Shown in pieces: positions 1-5,600 of a stretch of DNA of 5,600 bases. The DNA lies in assembly GCA_009774345.1 (NCBI GenBank), contig VSNR01000234.1:1-5600 (forward strand), in the 5' to 3' direction. Source of the stretch: Lachnospiraceae bacterium. GTDB lineage: Bacteria > Bacillota > Clostridia > Lachnospirales > Lachnospiraceae. The first letter of the stretch is position 1; every line of letters starts with the position of its first letter. The notes beneath the pieces were generated by a model that had not been told where the DNA came from, searched no databases, and saw only the letters and a program-made list of their open reading frames with translations. The position numbers were made by a program, and so were the translations under genes.

Positions 1-18
1 TTATTTTTTTATCATATT

Positions 19-417
19 TCAGTATGCGAAGTATGAGAATGTGACATTATAACAATGCTGCTTTCTTGCAAAATCAAGCACAAAATGATACAGGCTCGTG
101 CCAATGTGCTGTCCGCGGCTCCTCTCATCAACACACAGATCATCTATATATAAGGTACGGATATCTGTCAGGATGTTATCTCCGATATGCTGCTGAAAGA
201 TACAAAAAGCATATCCCAGCACCTGTCCGTTTTCATCGACAGCCACAAATACAGGTCTGTCATCCTCCCCGATCAGTGCCCTGAGCTGTGCATCTGTATA
301 TTTCTTTGTGTCTTTTTTAAACAAATCCGGCCTGCCCGCATGGTGCACCGCCAGCACCTGACAAAGCAGACGGTTGATTCCATCCATATCCTTCTCCTGC
401 GCGCGTCTTATGTTCAT
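19..417 (-). CDS. GNAT-family N-acetyltransferase, C-terminally truncated
   Basis: Predicted cytoplasmic acyltransferase that would move an acetyl group from acetyl-CoA to an amine; the substrate cannot be told. The 132-residue product starts with the usual GNAT opening (MNIRRAQEKDMDGINRLL). It continues through the central strands (PVFVAVDENGQVLGYAF, residues 55-71) to the acetyl-CoA loop RGQHIGTSLY at 101-110, a version of R-x-x-G-x-G in which H104 replaces the first glycine. After NVT (residues 124-126) it ends with a short tail, FSYFAY. Relatives I know of this type run to about 150-160 residues and have a final block with an N...A..FY.. motif, which is absent here. None of the three frames beyond the break restores that block, so this is not a simple frameshift. 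The missing part normally completes the cofactor fold, so activity is doubtful and the gene may be a pseudogene. The start ATG at 417 has a GGAAGAAG-like purine stretch upstream. Confidence 0.75.
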   Translation of the reverse strand: MNIRRAQEKDMDGINRLLCQVLAVHHAGRPDLFKKDTKKYTDAQLRALIGEDDRPVFVAVDENGQVLGYAFCIFQQHIGDNILTDIRTLYIDDLCVDERSRGQHIGTSLYHFVLDFARKQHCYNVTFSYFAY

Positions 418-515
418 ATCGTTCTTCTTCCTTTCACCACATTCTCACTTACTAATCTACTGAATATAGCGAGAACTTTCAACGAACATAAAATAAACAA
501 AATGTAAATTTTTGA
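418..515. other. Short AT-rich gap between regulator and acetyltransferase genes
   Basis: This 98-base gap separates two genes that are both read on the minus strand. On that strand it holds a TATATT hexamer (plus-strand positions 463-468) that could be a -10 box for the acetyltransferase gene, but the matching -35 position is poor. No GC-rich hairpin with a T tract is visible, so I cannot say whether the acetyltransferase is read through from the regulator gene or has its own promoter. Confidence 0.3.
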
Positions 516-1406
516 TTAATTTTTCGAATCCAAAAATTCTAAAAATTCTTTCTCGCATCTGCTTTGTCCTCTTTTTAGTTCATACACTGCACAGACCAAA
601 CGCGGCGCCATCTTCTCATACACAGGAATCTCAAAGATTGTTCCCGCTTCCAGTTCTGGCTGCGCCAAAGGCTCTGGCACATACCCGATACCCAGATTGT
701 TCTTGATCATCGGTATCATTAAATCCGAGGTCGCAACCTCAATGTCTGACTTAAGCATAATACCATGCTTGAGAAAGAAATCACTAATCATGTCATAAGT
801 TACCGTATTTTTGCCAAGACACACCCACGGGCAGCCCGACAATTCTTTTAAATGCCGTCTCTCCAGCGCCAGCCCGCGGTAATTGCTGCCGCAGACCAAA
901 CTTTCACGAAATGAGAGCAGCTTTTTGCAGGCAAAATTCCTGCCGACGCTTACAGGGCTGGTGACGACGCTGATCTCCACAGCGCCTTTTGTCAATTCCT
1001 GCACTGCATCTTTTGTGCTGTAATTATAGATCTTAAACCGCACCTTGGGATTTTTTTCTTTAAATTCCTTGAGCTTCTGGAAAAGGAGCAAATGCAGCGC
1101 CGTCTCCGTCGTTCCTAGCACAATCGTTCCCTCTGTCTGCCCGCTGCTGCTGCCAAGCTCCTCCTCCGCTGTCTGTATCTGTAAAAATGCCGCCGAGACA
1201 CGCTCATACAGGAGTTCTCCTTTTTCTGTAAACGTAATCCCCTTATTGCTGCGCAGCAATAGCTGGCATCCCAGTGCCCCCTCCAAAAGCTTGATCACCC
1301 GCGTCACATTCGGCTGGCTCCCGCCAAGCGCCTGCGCCGCCTTGGTGATATTTCTGTATTTTCCCACATAATAAAAGACTTTATAGTACTCATAGTTAAT
1401 ATCCAT
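516..1406 (-). CDS. LysR-family transcriptional regulator
   Basis: DNA-binding regulator of the LysR type (LTTR), 296 residues from the chosen start, close to the family's usual 290-310. Residues 1-60 form the winged helix-turn-helix, with the recognition region around NITKAAQALGGSQPNVTRVI (19-38) and the typical LEGALGCQLLLRSNKGI wing (41-57). A linker helix of about 62-88 follows. The effector-binding domain begins at GTIVLGTTETAL and has the usual two-lobe pattern to the C terminus; the ligand cannot be read from sequence. The frame is open to a GTG at 1421, but no Shine-Dalgarno precedes that codon, whereas GTGGAG sits 9 bases before the ATG at 1406, so I use the ATG. The gene is divergent from the MATE exporter gene and separated from it by two LTTR-like inverted repeats. 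It therefore probably controls the exporter and represses itself; this is inferred from position. Family assignment is firm; target and inducer are unknown. Confidence 0.93.
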   Translation of the reverse strand: MDINYEYYKVFYYVGKYRNITKAAQALGGSQPNVTRVIKLLEGALGCQLLLRSNKGITFTEKGELLYERVSAAFLQIQTAEEELGSSSGQTEGTIVLGTTETALHLLLFQKLKEFKEKNPKVRFKIYNYSTKDAVQELTKGAVEISVVTSPVSVGRNFACKKLLSFRESLVCGSNYRGLALERRHLKELSGCPWVCLGKNTVTYDMISDFFLKHGIMLKSDIEVATSDLMIPMIKNNLGIGYVPEPLAQPELEAGTIFEIPVYEKMAPRLVCAVYELKRGQSRCEKEFLEFLDSKN

Positions 1407-1415
1407 ATCGTTCAG

Positions 1416-1421
1416 CTCCAC
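1416..1421 (-). promoter_or_regulatory. Ribosome binding site that decides the LysR start
   Basis: On the minus strand this reads GTGGAG, with 9 bases between it and the ATG at 1406-1404. The same bases would be codons 1-2 of a protein started at the GTG at 1421, and nothing like a Shine-Dalgarno lies upstream of that GTG. The longer 301-residue reading therefore probably includes the ribosome binding site by mistake. Confidence 0.65.
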
Positions 1422-1437
1422 ATATCAAACAAATATC

Positions 1438-1452
1438 ATATAAATATTATAT
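1438..1452. promoter_or_regulatory. LysR-type operator, distal inverted repeat
   Basis: A perfect inverted repeat, ATATAA-ATA-TTATAT. Its inner 13 bases (1439-1451) have the T-N11-A form with dyad symmetry that is typical of the recognition site of LysR-type regulators. Its centre at 1445 is about 65 bases upstream of the predicted start of exporter transcription (about 1510), the classical place for the LTTR recognition site. It overlaps a TATAAT on the minus strand (1446-1451) that could be the regulator's own -10 box, which would fit autorepression. The region is extremely AT-rich, so chance symmetry is a real risk. Confidence 0.5.
1446..1451 (-). promoter_or_regulatory. Candidate -10 box for the LysR gene
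   Basis: On the minus strand this is a perfect TATAAT. Transcription would start near 1439 and leave a leader of about 33 bases before the ATG at 1406, with its ribosome binding site in place. No good -35 hexamer is found 16-18 bases upstream (all A/T), so the promoter would be weak or dependent on another factor. The start lies inside the distal inverted repeat, as expected if the regulator limits its own expression. Confidence 0.4.
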
Positions 1453-1456
1453 AGTT

Positions 1457-1475
1457 AATATATAAAATATATATT
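1457..1475. promoter_or_regulatory. LysR-type operator, proximal inverted repeat
   Basis: A perfect inverted repeat with 8-base arms, AATATATA-AAA-TATATATT. It is centred at 1466, 21 bp (two helical turns) from the centre of the distal repeat. It abuts the -35 box of the exporter promoter, and its centre is about 44 bases before the predicted transcription start. This matches the activation site that a LysR tetramer typically contacts next to RNA polymerase. Low sequence complexity limits confidence. Confidence 0.45.
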
Positions 1476-1503
1476 TTTCATATCGCTTCCTGTCCATTAT
1501 AAT
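1475..1503 (+). promoter_or_regulatory. Sigma-A promoter for the MATE exporter gene
   Basis: A perfect -10 box TATAAT (1498-1503) lies 17 bases after TTTTCA (1475-1480), a 4-of-6 match to the -35 consensus. Transcription should start near 1510 and give a leader of about 58 bases. The poor -35 next to a perfect -10 is typical of an activator-dependent promoter, which fits the inverted repeats directly upstream. Confidence 0.65.
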
Positions 1504-1567
1504 GTGTATGAACCCTGTTGTAAACAATTATTATATTCATTTTAATAAGAAAGGATAGATTTCTGCC

Positions 1568-2884
1568 ATGAACAAAGATCTCACTGTAGGAAATCCGCAA
1601 ACTGTATTATGGAAATTCTGTCTGCCGATGTTTGGGAGCATCCTCTTTCAGCAGCTCTACAATATCGCAGACAGCCTTGTCGCCGGTAAATTTATCGGGG
1701 AGAATGCACTGGCTGCTGTCGGCAACAGCTACAATGTCACCCTTGTCTTTATCGCTTTTGCCTTTGGCTGCAATATCGGCTGTTCGGTGATCGTGTCGCA
1801 GCTATTTGGCGCAAAAGAGTACGCGAAAATGAAAACTGCGGTCTACACTGCTCTGATTGCAAGCGCTGTAATCTGTGCAGTTTTGATGCTTACCGGTTTT
1901 TTATGCTGTGATCTGCTGCTTGTCCAGATGAAAACCCAGCCAGAAATCATGGCGGACTCTGCGCTCTACATGGACATTTACATACTGGGGCTTCCCTTCC
2001 TGTTTTTTTATAACATCGCCACAGGAATCTTTTCCGCGCTGGGAGATTCTAAGACCCCTTTTTATTTTCTCGCATTTTCGTCCACATCCAACATCGCAGT
2101 TGACATTTTGTTTGTAAAAAGTTTTCATCTGGGCATTGCCGGTGTCGCGTGGGCGACCTTTCTATGCCAAGGAATCAGCTGTGTATTGTCCATTCTGCTG
2201 ATATTAAAAAGGCTTTATCATATTAAGACAGACAAAAAAGCAGGGCTTTTTTCGTTTGCCCTGCTCAAAAAACTTGCAGTGATCGCGGTCCCAAGTATCT
2301 TGCAGCAGTCCTTTATCTCCGTCGGAAACATTTTTATCCAGAGCGTCATCAACAGCTTTGGCATCAGTGTCACCGCCGGCTTCTCTGCCGCTGTAAAGCT
2401 CAACAACCTTGTGATTACCTCCTTTACTACCCTTGGAAACGGGGTGTCAAACTTTACCGCCCAAAATATCGGCGCCGGTATTCCTGAACGCGTCAAGAGC
2501 GGACGGCGCGCCGGCTTAAAACTGGTATGGTGCCTGTGCGTTCCGATTGTACTGTGCTATGTTGTCTTTGGAAAAGAACTGCTCCTGCTGTTTATGGATT
2601 CAACCTCCACCGAAGCCCTGCTGACAGGCAGACAGTTCCTGTGGATTCTGTCTCCCTTTTACTTTGTCGTGTCCGCAAAGCTTGTGACAGACGGTGTCCT
2701 GCGCGGCGCAGGCGCCATGAAGCCCTTTATGGCTGCCACGTTTACCGATTTGATTCTGCGCGTTGTGCTTGCCTATATCTTCTCTGCTATGTTTGGCGTT
2801 ATTGGCATCTGGTGTGCGTGGCCGATCGGCTGGATGATTGCGACCGCCATGTCTGTCTATTTTTACAGGCATATGCACGGCTGA
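1568..2884 (+). CDS. MATE-family multidrug/toxin efflux transporter
   Basis: Integral membrane exporter of the MATE family, expected to push drugs, dyes or metabolites out of the cell in exchange for Na+ or H+; the substrate is not evident. Its 438 residues are a normal length and show about twelve hydrophobic segments in two homologous halves. Family hallmarks are QQLYNIADSLVAGKFIG (residues 28-44) in the first helix region and the paired loop motifs G-x-x-V-x-x-Q-x-x-GA at 71-82 (CSVIVSQLFGAKEYAK) and NFTAQNIGAGIPERVKSG (295-312), one per half. The start ATG is preceded by AAGGA at 1551-1555, a somewhat long 12 bases away, and no better start exists nearby. It is transcribed away from the LysR gene, from the promoter at 1475-1503, so the LysR protein is its likely regulator. 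The stop lies one base from the stop of the convergent feoB gene. Confidence 0.95.
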   Translation: MNKDLTVGNPQTVLWKFCLPMFGSILFQQLYNIADSLVAGKFIGENALAAVGNSYNVTLVFIAFAFGCNIGCSVIVSQLFGAKEYAKMKTAVYTALIASAVICAVLMLTGFLCCDLLLVQMKTQPEIMADSALYMDIYILGLPFLFFYNIATGIFSALGDSKTPFYFLAFSSTSNIAVDILFVKSFHLGIAGVAWATFLCQGISCVLSILLILKRLYHIKTDKKAGLFSFALLKKLAVIAVPSILQQSFISVGNIFIQSVINSFGISVTAGFSAAVKLNNLVITSFTTLGNGVSNFTAQNIGAGIPERVKSGRRAGLKLVWCLCVPIVLCYVVFGKELLLLFMDSTSTEALLTGRQFLWILSPFYFVVSAKLVTDGVLRGAGAMKPFMAATFTDLILRVVLAYIFSAMFGVIGIWCAWPIGWMIATAMSVYFYRHMHG

Positions 2885-2885
2885 C

Positions 2886-5069
2886 TCAATGACACCCTTT
2901 ACAGCTGCCACAGTCGCCGCCGCACTGTAGCGATTTTCCTTTTTTCTTATCGCGGACCATGCTGCGCACTGCGAGCCCCACTGCCGCAATCAAAACGGCT
3001 GCCGTGATAAAAGTTCCCATAACACCACTCCCTTCTATACCAAATGTGCCAAACTGGTAAATGCACATCGCTGCGATATAGGCAAAACCACACTGATAAC
3101 AGACGGCAAACCAAAACCACTTCACATTGTTCATCTCTCTCCTGATCGCGCCCATTGCTGCAAAACAAGGCGCACACAATAGATTAAACACCAGAAATCC
3201 ATACGCCGCGGCGGGTGTCATCACTGCCGCGAGATTTCCCCAGATTTCAGCGCCATCTTCTGAGACCTCGGCAAAATCAAACAGCATCCCAAATGTTGCC
3301 ACTACATTTTCCTTCGCAATCAGCCCTGTAACGGTGGCGACTGCCATCTTCCAGCCCTCACCGCCCTGCGTCCATCCAAGCGGTGCAAACACCCATGCAA
3401 TACATCCCCCAAACCTTGCAAGAATGCTTTTCTCCAATTCCTCCACCATGCCAAAGCCTTCCCCAGACCAGCCAAAGCGCATCAGAAACCACAGGACAAT
3501 CGTCGATAGTAAAATGATCGTTCCCGCTTTCTTGATAAAAGACCAGCCCCGCTCCCACATTGCCCGCAGCACATTGCCCGCAGCCGGCATATGATACGCT
3601 GGAAGTTCCATGACAAACGGCGCTGGTTCTCCCGCAAACAGCCTTGTCTTTTTGAGCAGAATACCAGAACAGACGATAGCTGCAATCCCCACAAAATAGG
3701 CGCTCCACGAAACCCATCCCGCATTGTCAAAAAACGCGCCGGCAATCAAAGCGATGATCGGAAGCTTCGCCCCGCATGGGACAAAGGTCGTCGTCATGAT
3801 CGTCATCTTCCGGTCGCGGTCATTCTCAATCGTTCTTGATGCCATAATCCCCGGAACACCACAGCCAGAACTGATCAGCATCGGGATAAACGACTTTCCA
3901 GAAAGACCAAACCTTCGAAATATTCTGTCCATAATAAACGCCACGCGCGCCATATAGCCGCAGGCCTCCAAAAATGCAAGAAACAAAAACAGCACGAACA
4001 TCTGCGGCACAAAGCCAAGCACCGCCCCGACACCTGCAACGATTCCGTCAAGCACCAGCCCTGTCAGCCAGTCCGCACAGCCGATGCTCAAAAGTCCCTG
4101 CTCTATGGCAGGAGGAATCAGTTCCCCAAACAAAACATCGTTCGTCCAGTCTGTCACCCATGTTCCCACTGTTGTCACGGATATGTAGTATACCAGAAAC
4201 ATCACCGCCGCAAAGATCGGAAATGCGAGCCATCTGTTCGTGACAATCTTATCAATTTTATCGGAAGCTGTCAATTTCAGGTCATCCTTACGGATGTTTT
4301 TCGTGATACAGTCCTTGATTATGCTCGAAATATACACATACCGCGCATTCGTGATAATACTCTCTGTGTCATCGTCAAACGCCTCCTCCATCTCGCGAAT
4401 CTCCTCAGACACATCTGGAATATCCTGCAATAATTCTGCAATTTTGTTGTCCTTTTCCAGCAGTTTCACCGCAAAAAACCGTTTTTGGCTCTGCAAAACT
4501 GCCGCGCCGAGCTTTGCCTCAACGGAACAAATCATCTGTTCCACACCCTTGTCAAAAGTGTGTACAGGCTGTACTGTTTTTTGTTCTGCCGCTGCGACAG
4601 CCTTTTTTACTGCCTCATTTACACCCGTTGTCTTTAATGCCGAGATTTCCACCACCTCGCAGCCAAGCTTTTCAGCCAGTTGTTCCCGGTGTATCTGATC
4701 GCCCTTTTTTTCCAACAGATCTGCCATGTTGACAGCCATCACGACAGGGATGCCAAGCTCCATCAGCTGTGTGGACAGATACAGGTTTCGCTCGAGATTG
4801 GTCCCATCCACGATGTTTAAGATCACATCGGGTCTCTCGCCAATCAGATAGTTTCTGGCTACCACCTCCTCTAGCGTATAGGGTGACAGGGAATAAATGC
4901 CGGGCAGATCTATGAGAACCACATTCTTGTCACCCTTCCATTTTCCCTCTTTTTTCTCAACAGTCACGCCGGGCCAGTTTCCAACAAACTGATTCGCCCC
5001 CGTCAGCGCGTTAAACAGTGTCGTCTTACCACTGTTTGGATTTCCCGCAAGTGCAATTTTAACTGCCAT
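2886..5069 (-). CDS. feoB: Ferrous iron transporter FeoB with C-terminal Cys-rich extension
   Basis: Cytoplasmic-membrane permease for Fe(II), with an N-terminal GTPase domain that gates or drives uptake. The 727 residues begin with a clear G domain: G1 P-loop GNPNSGKT (9-16), the switch I region NWPGVTVE with the G2 threonine T36, G3 DLPG (54-57), G4 NMAD (114-117) and G5 SAL (143-145). A helical guanine-nucleotide-dissociation-inhibitor-like region follows at about 170-260. The membrane part starts near 280 and has the two Gate regions, with the conserved segments SGCGVPGIMASR (401-412) and PCGAKLPIIALIAG (431-444) and the later LCAPC (631-635). After the usual end comes one more helix (about 683-702), the basic linker RDKKKGK, and the tail CGGDCGSCKGCH, a CX3CX2CX2CH array. 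The start has a strong GGAGG 6 bases upstream. It is last of three feo genes, 18 bases after feoA2. Confidence 0.97.
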   Translation of the reverse strand: MAVKIALAGNPNSGKTTLFNALTGANQFVGNWPGVTVEKKEGKWKGDKNVVLIDLPGIYSLSPYTLEEVVARNYLIGERPDVILNIVDGTNLERNLYLSTQLMELGIPVVMAVNMADLLEKKGDQIHREQLAEKLGCEVVEISALKTTGVNEAVKKAVAAAEQKTVQPVHTFDKGVEQMICSVEAKLGAAVLQSQKRFFAVKLLEKDNKIAELLQDIPDVSEEIREMEEAFDDDTESIITNARYVYISSIIKDCITKNIRKDDLKLTASDKIDKIVTNRWLAFPIFAAVMFLVYYISVTTVGTWVTDWTNDVLFGELIPPAIEQGLLSIGCADWLTGLVLDGIVAGVGAVLGFVPQMFVLFLFLAFLEACGYMARVAFIMDRIFRRFGLSGKSFIPMLISSGCGVPGIMASRTIENDRDRKMTIMTTTFVPCGAKLPIIALIAGAFFDNAGWVSWSAYFVGIAAIVCSGILLKKTRLFAGEPAPFVMELPAYHMPAAGNVLRAMWERGWSFIKKAGTIILLSTIVLWFLMRFGWSGEGFGMVEELEKSILARFGGCIAWVFAPLGWTQGGEGWKMAVATVTGLIAKENVVATFGMLFDFAEVSEDGAEIWGNLAAVMTPAAAYGFLVFNLLCAPCFAAMGAIRREMNNVKWFWFAVCYQCGFAYIAAMCIYQFGTFGIEGSGVMGTFITAAVLIAAVGLAVRSMVRDKKKGKSLQCGGDCGSCKGCH
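2907..2948 (+). terminator. Possible intrinsic terminator of the MATE gene, inside the feoB 3' end
   Basis: Beginning 22 bases after the exporter's stop, GCCACAGT (2907-2914) can pair with ACTGTAGC (2924-2931) with one mismatch around the loop CGCCGCCGC. The hairpin is followed by a pyrimidine run with blocks of T (2934-2948). In the plus direction this has the form of a weak rho-independent terminator. It lies within the codons for feoB's cysteine-rich tail, so the repeat could also be a by-product of coding. The stem is short and the T run is interrupted. Confidence 0.35.
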
Positions 5070-5087
5070 ATCTTTCCTCCTTTTGCC

Positions 5088-5309
5088 TTATTCCACTACA
5101 ATCCTCTCTGTGTCAGCTTTCCTAAGCGACAGCTCATAACCTCTGACTGTCACCTCCACCGGATCGCCCAGAGGAGCCACTTTGCGCACAAAGACTTCTG
5201 TGCCCTTTGTGATGCCCATATCCATAATTCTCCTTCTGACAGGTCCTTCACCGTTTAGTTTTGAGACGGTCACTGTCTGTCCGCACGGTACTTCCCTAAG
5301 TGTTTTCAT
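5088..5309 (-). CDS. feoA: FeoA-family ferrous iron transport protein, second copy
   Basis: Small (73-residue) cytoplasmic SH3-like protein of the FeoA family, thought to bind FeoB and modulate Fe(II) uptake. The FeoA pattern is clear: an opening LREVPCGQTVTVSKL, the helix RRRIMDMGITKGTEVFVRKVAP (about 26-47), then LGDPVEVTVRGYELSLRK (47-64) and a closing hydrophobic RIVVE. This is the more canonical of the two copies, with the LGDP and VRGYELSLRK motifs usual for stand-alone FeoA. The start ATG at 5309 follows GAGGAGGA, a near-perfect ribosome binding site. It lies 23 bases after the first feoA and 18 bases before feoB, so the three are surely cotranscribed. Its length is normal for the family and nothing is broken. 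Confidence 0.95.
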   Translation of the reverse strand: MKTLREVPCGQTVTVSKLNGEGPVRRRIMDMGITKGTEVFVRKVAPLGDPVEVTVRGYELSLRKADTERIVVE

Positions 5310-5332
5310 GTTCGTCCTCCTCTTTTAAAAAA

Positions 5333-5542
5333 TTACACCATAATCTTGTTCGCCAAATCCCTGCCGATGGCGACTCTGGAATCCTTCACGCTGACAACCA
5401 TGCTGCCATTACTGTCTGATACTACCGTAACATTTCCACCTGCCACAAAACCAAGCTTTGCAAGAAACTGCCGCGTCTCCTCTTTTCCACCGATTTTTTT
5501 GATCTGAAATGCTTCACCGGTATTTGCCATGCTAAGCGTCAT
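5333..5542 (-). CDS. feoA: FeoA-family ferrous iron transport protein, first copy
   Basis: Second FeoA-like SH3 domain protein, 69 residues, encoded first in the operon. It keeps the core fold pattern: an opening strand GEAFQIKKIGG, the helix ETRQFLAKLGFVAGGNVTVVS (22-42), then the strands SMVVSVKDSRVAIGRDLANKIMV. It lacks the LGDP and VRGYELSLRK signature of the other copy and has VKDSRVAIG in its place, so the two are diverged paralogues rather than a recent duplication. Tandem feoA genes before feoB are known in Clostridia; a division of labour, such as one binding FeoB and one regulatory, is only a guess. The start ATG at 5542 has AAGGAGG 8 bases upstream, which favours it over the in-frame ATG four codons later. 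The gene probably opens the operon, since 58 AT-rich bases lie between it and the window edge. Confidence 0.93.
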   Translation of the reverse strand: MTLSMANTGEAFQIKKIGGKEETRQFLAKLGFVAGGNVTVVSDSNGSMVVSVKDSRVAIGRDLANKIMV

Positions 5543-5557
5543 CCTTATCCCCTCCTT

Positions 5558-5600
5558 GACTAACTTTTTATTTGCTATGCTTACTTTAATTAGTATATAC
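5558..5600 (-). promoter_or_regulatory. Partial control region of the feo operon
   Basis: AT-rich DNA upstream of the first feoA, cut by the window end. On the minus strand TATACT (plus positions 5592-5597) matches the -10 consensus in 5 of 6 bases and would start transcription near 5585; any -35 box lies outside. The last 8 bases, GTATATAC, are self-complementary and preceded by TTTAATTA, so they may be the centre or one half of a palindromic operator. Feo operons in Firmicutes are normally repressed by Fur- or DtxR-type iron sensors. I cannot assign this one. Confidence 0.35.

Noticed and set aside
518..538. AATTTTT / AAAAATT inverted repeat with a 7-base loop at the end of the LysR gene
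   Set aside because: The stem is all A/T and no T tract follows it in the direction of LysR transcription, so it would not make a stable terminator; it arises in AT-rich coding sequence.
532..549. Tandem direct repeat AAAAATTCT x2
   Set aside because: It encodes the repeated EF-L-EF-L residues at the LysR C terminus; two units only, with no sign of a larger repeat family.
1045..1371. Open frame of about 108 codons on the plus strand within the LysR gene
   Set aside because: It lies wholly antisense to a convincing LysR gene, has low-complexity Ser/Pro/Leu composition and no recognisable domain or ribosome binding site.
1504..1567. Exporter mRNA leader considered as a riboswitch or attenuator
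   Set aside because: It is only about 58 bases, AT-rich, with a weak TTGT/ACAA repeat and no conserved riboswitch core or terminator hairpin.
2821..2830. Perfect 10-bp palindrome GCCGATCGGC, and GCATATGC at 2869-2876
   Set aside because: Both are inside the exporter coding sequence, short, and explained by codons; neither is followed by a T tract or paired with another site.
3127..3594. Open frame of about 155 codons antisense to feoB, and several similar ones at 3591-4698
   Set aside because: They are shadows of the feoB coding frame; composition is non-protein-like and no motif is visible, while feoB is certain from its motifs throughout.
1..5600. Possible new defence, mobile or biosynthetic system
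   Set aside because: All substantial genes belong to well-known families (GNAT, LysR, MATE, FeoA, FeoB) with no unexplained genes between them, and I see no terminal repeats, transposase, integrase or repeat array.

Overview
The window looks like chromosomal DNA of a Gram-positive anaerobe of the Clostridia, most likely Lachnospiraceae. The basis is the moderate-to-low GC with AT-rich intergenic stretches, strong AGGAGG-type ribosome binding sites, and the protein style, especially a feoA-feoA-feoB operon whose FeoB ends in a cysteine-rich tail. The taxonomic call is inference; no rRNA or other marker is present.

Layout from left to right. (1) 19-417, minus: a GNAT-type acetyltransferase whose last part is missing or replaced. 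(2) 516-1406, minus: a LysR-type transcriptional regulator; a GTG start at 1421 is possible, but the ribosome binding site favours the ATG at 1406. (3) 1407-1567: a very AT-rich divergent control region. It holds two inverted repeats centred 21 bp apart, immediately upstream of a good sigma-A promoter that points at the next gene. (4) 1568-2884, plus: a MATE-family multidrug/toxin exporter. (5) 2886-5069, 5088-5309 and 5333-5542, all minus: feoB and two feoA genes. They read feoA1, feoA2, feoB, have short gaps, and each has a strong Shine-Dalgarno site. (6) 5543-5600: the start of the feo control region, cut by the window edge.

Two functional units are visible. The LysR regulator and the MATE pump form a classic divergent regulator/target pair, and the regulator probably controls the pump and itself. 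The feo genes form a ferrous iron uptake operon: FeoB is the GTPase-coupled membrane permease and the FeoA proteins are small SH3-like partners. FeoB here carries an extra C-terminal membrane helix and a CX3CX2CX2CH tail that resembles the separate FeoB-associated Cys-rich protein of other Firmicutes. The pump gene and feoB converge with one base between their stop codons.

I see no CRISPR array, RNA gene, complete mobile element or defence system, and no strong case for an undescribed multi-gene system. The points most worth checking are the regulator/promoter geometry, the Cys-tail fusion, the abrupt end of the acetyltransferase, and the convergent gene ends.
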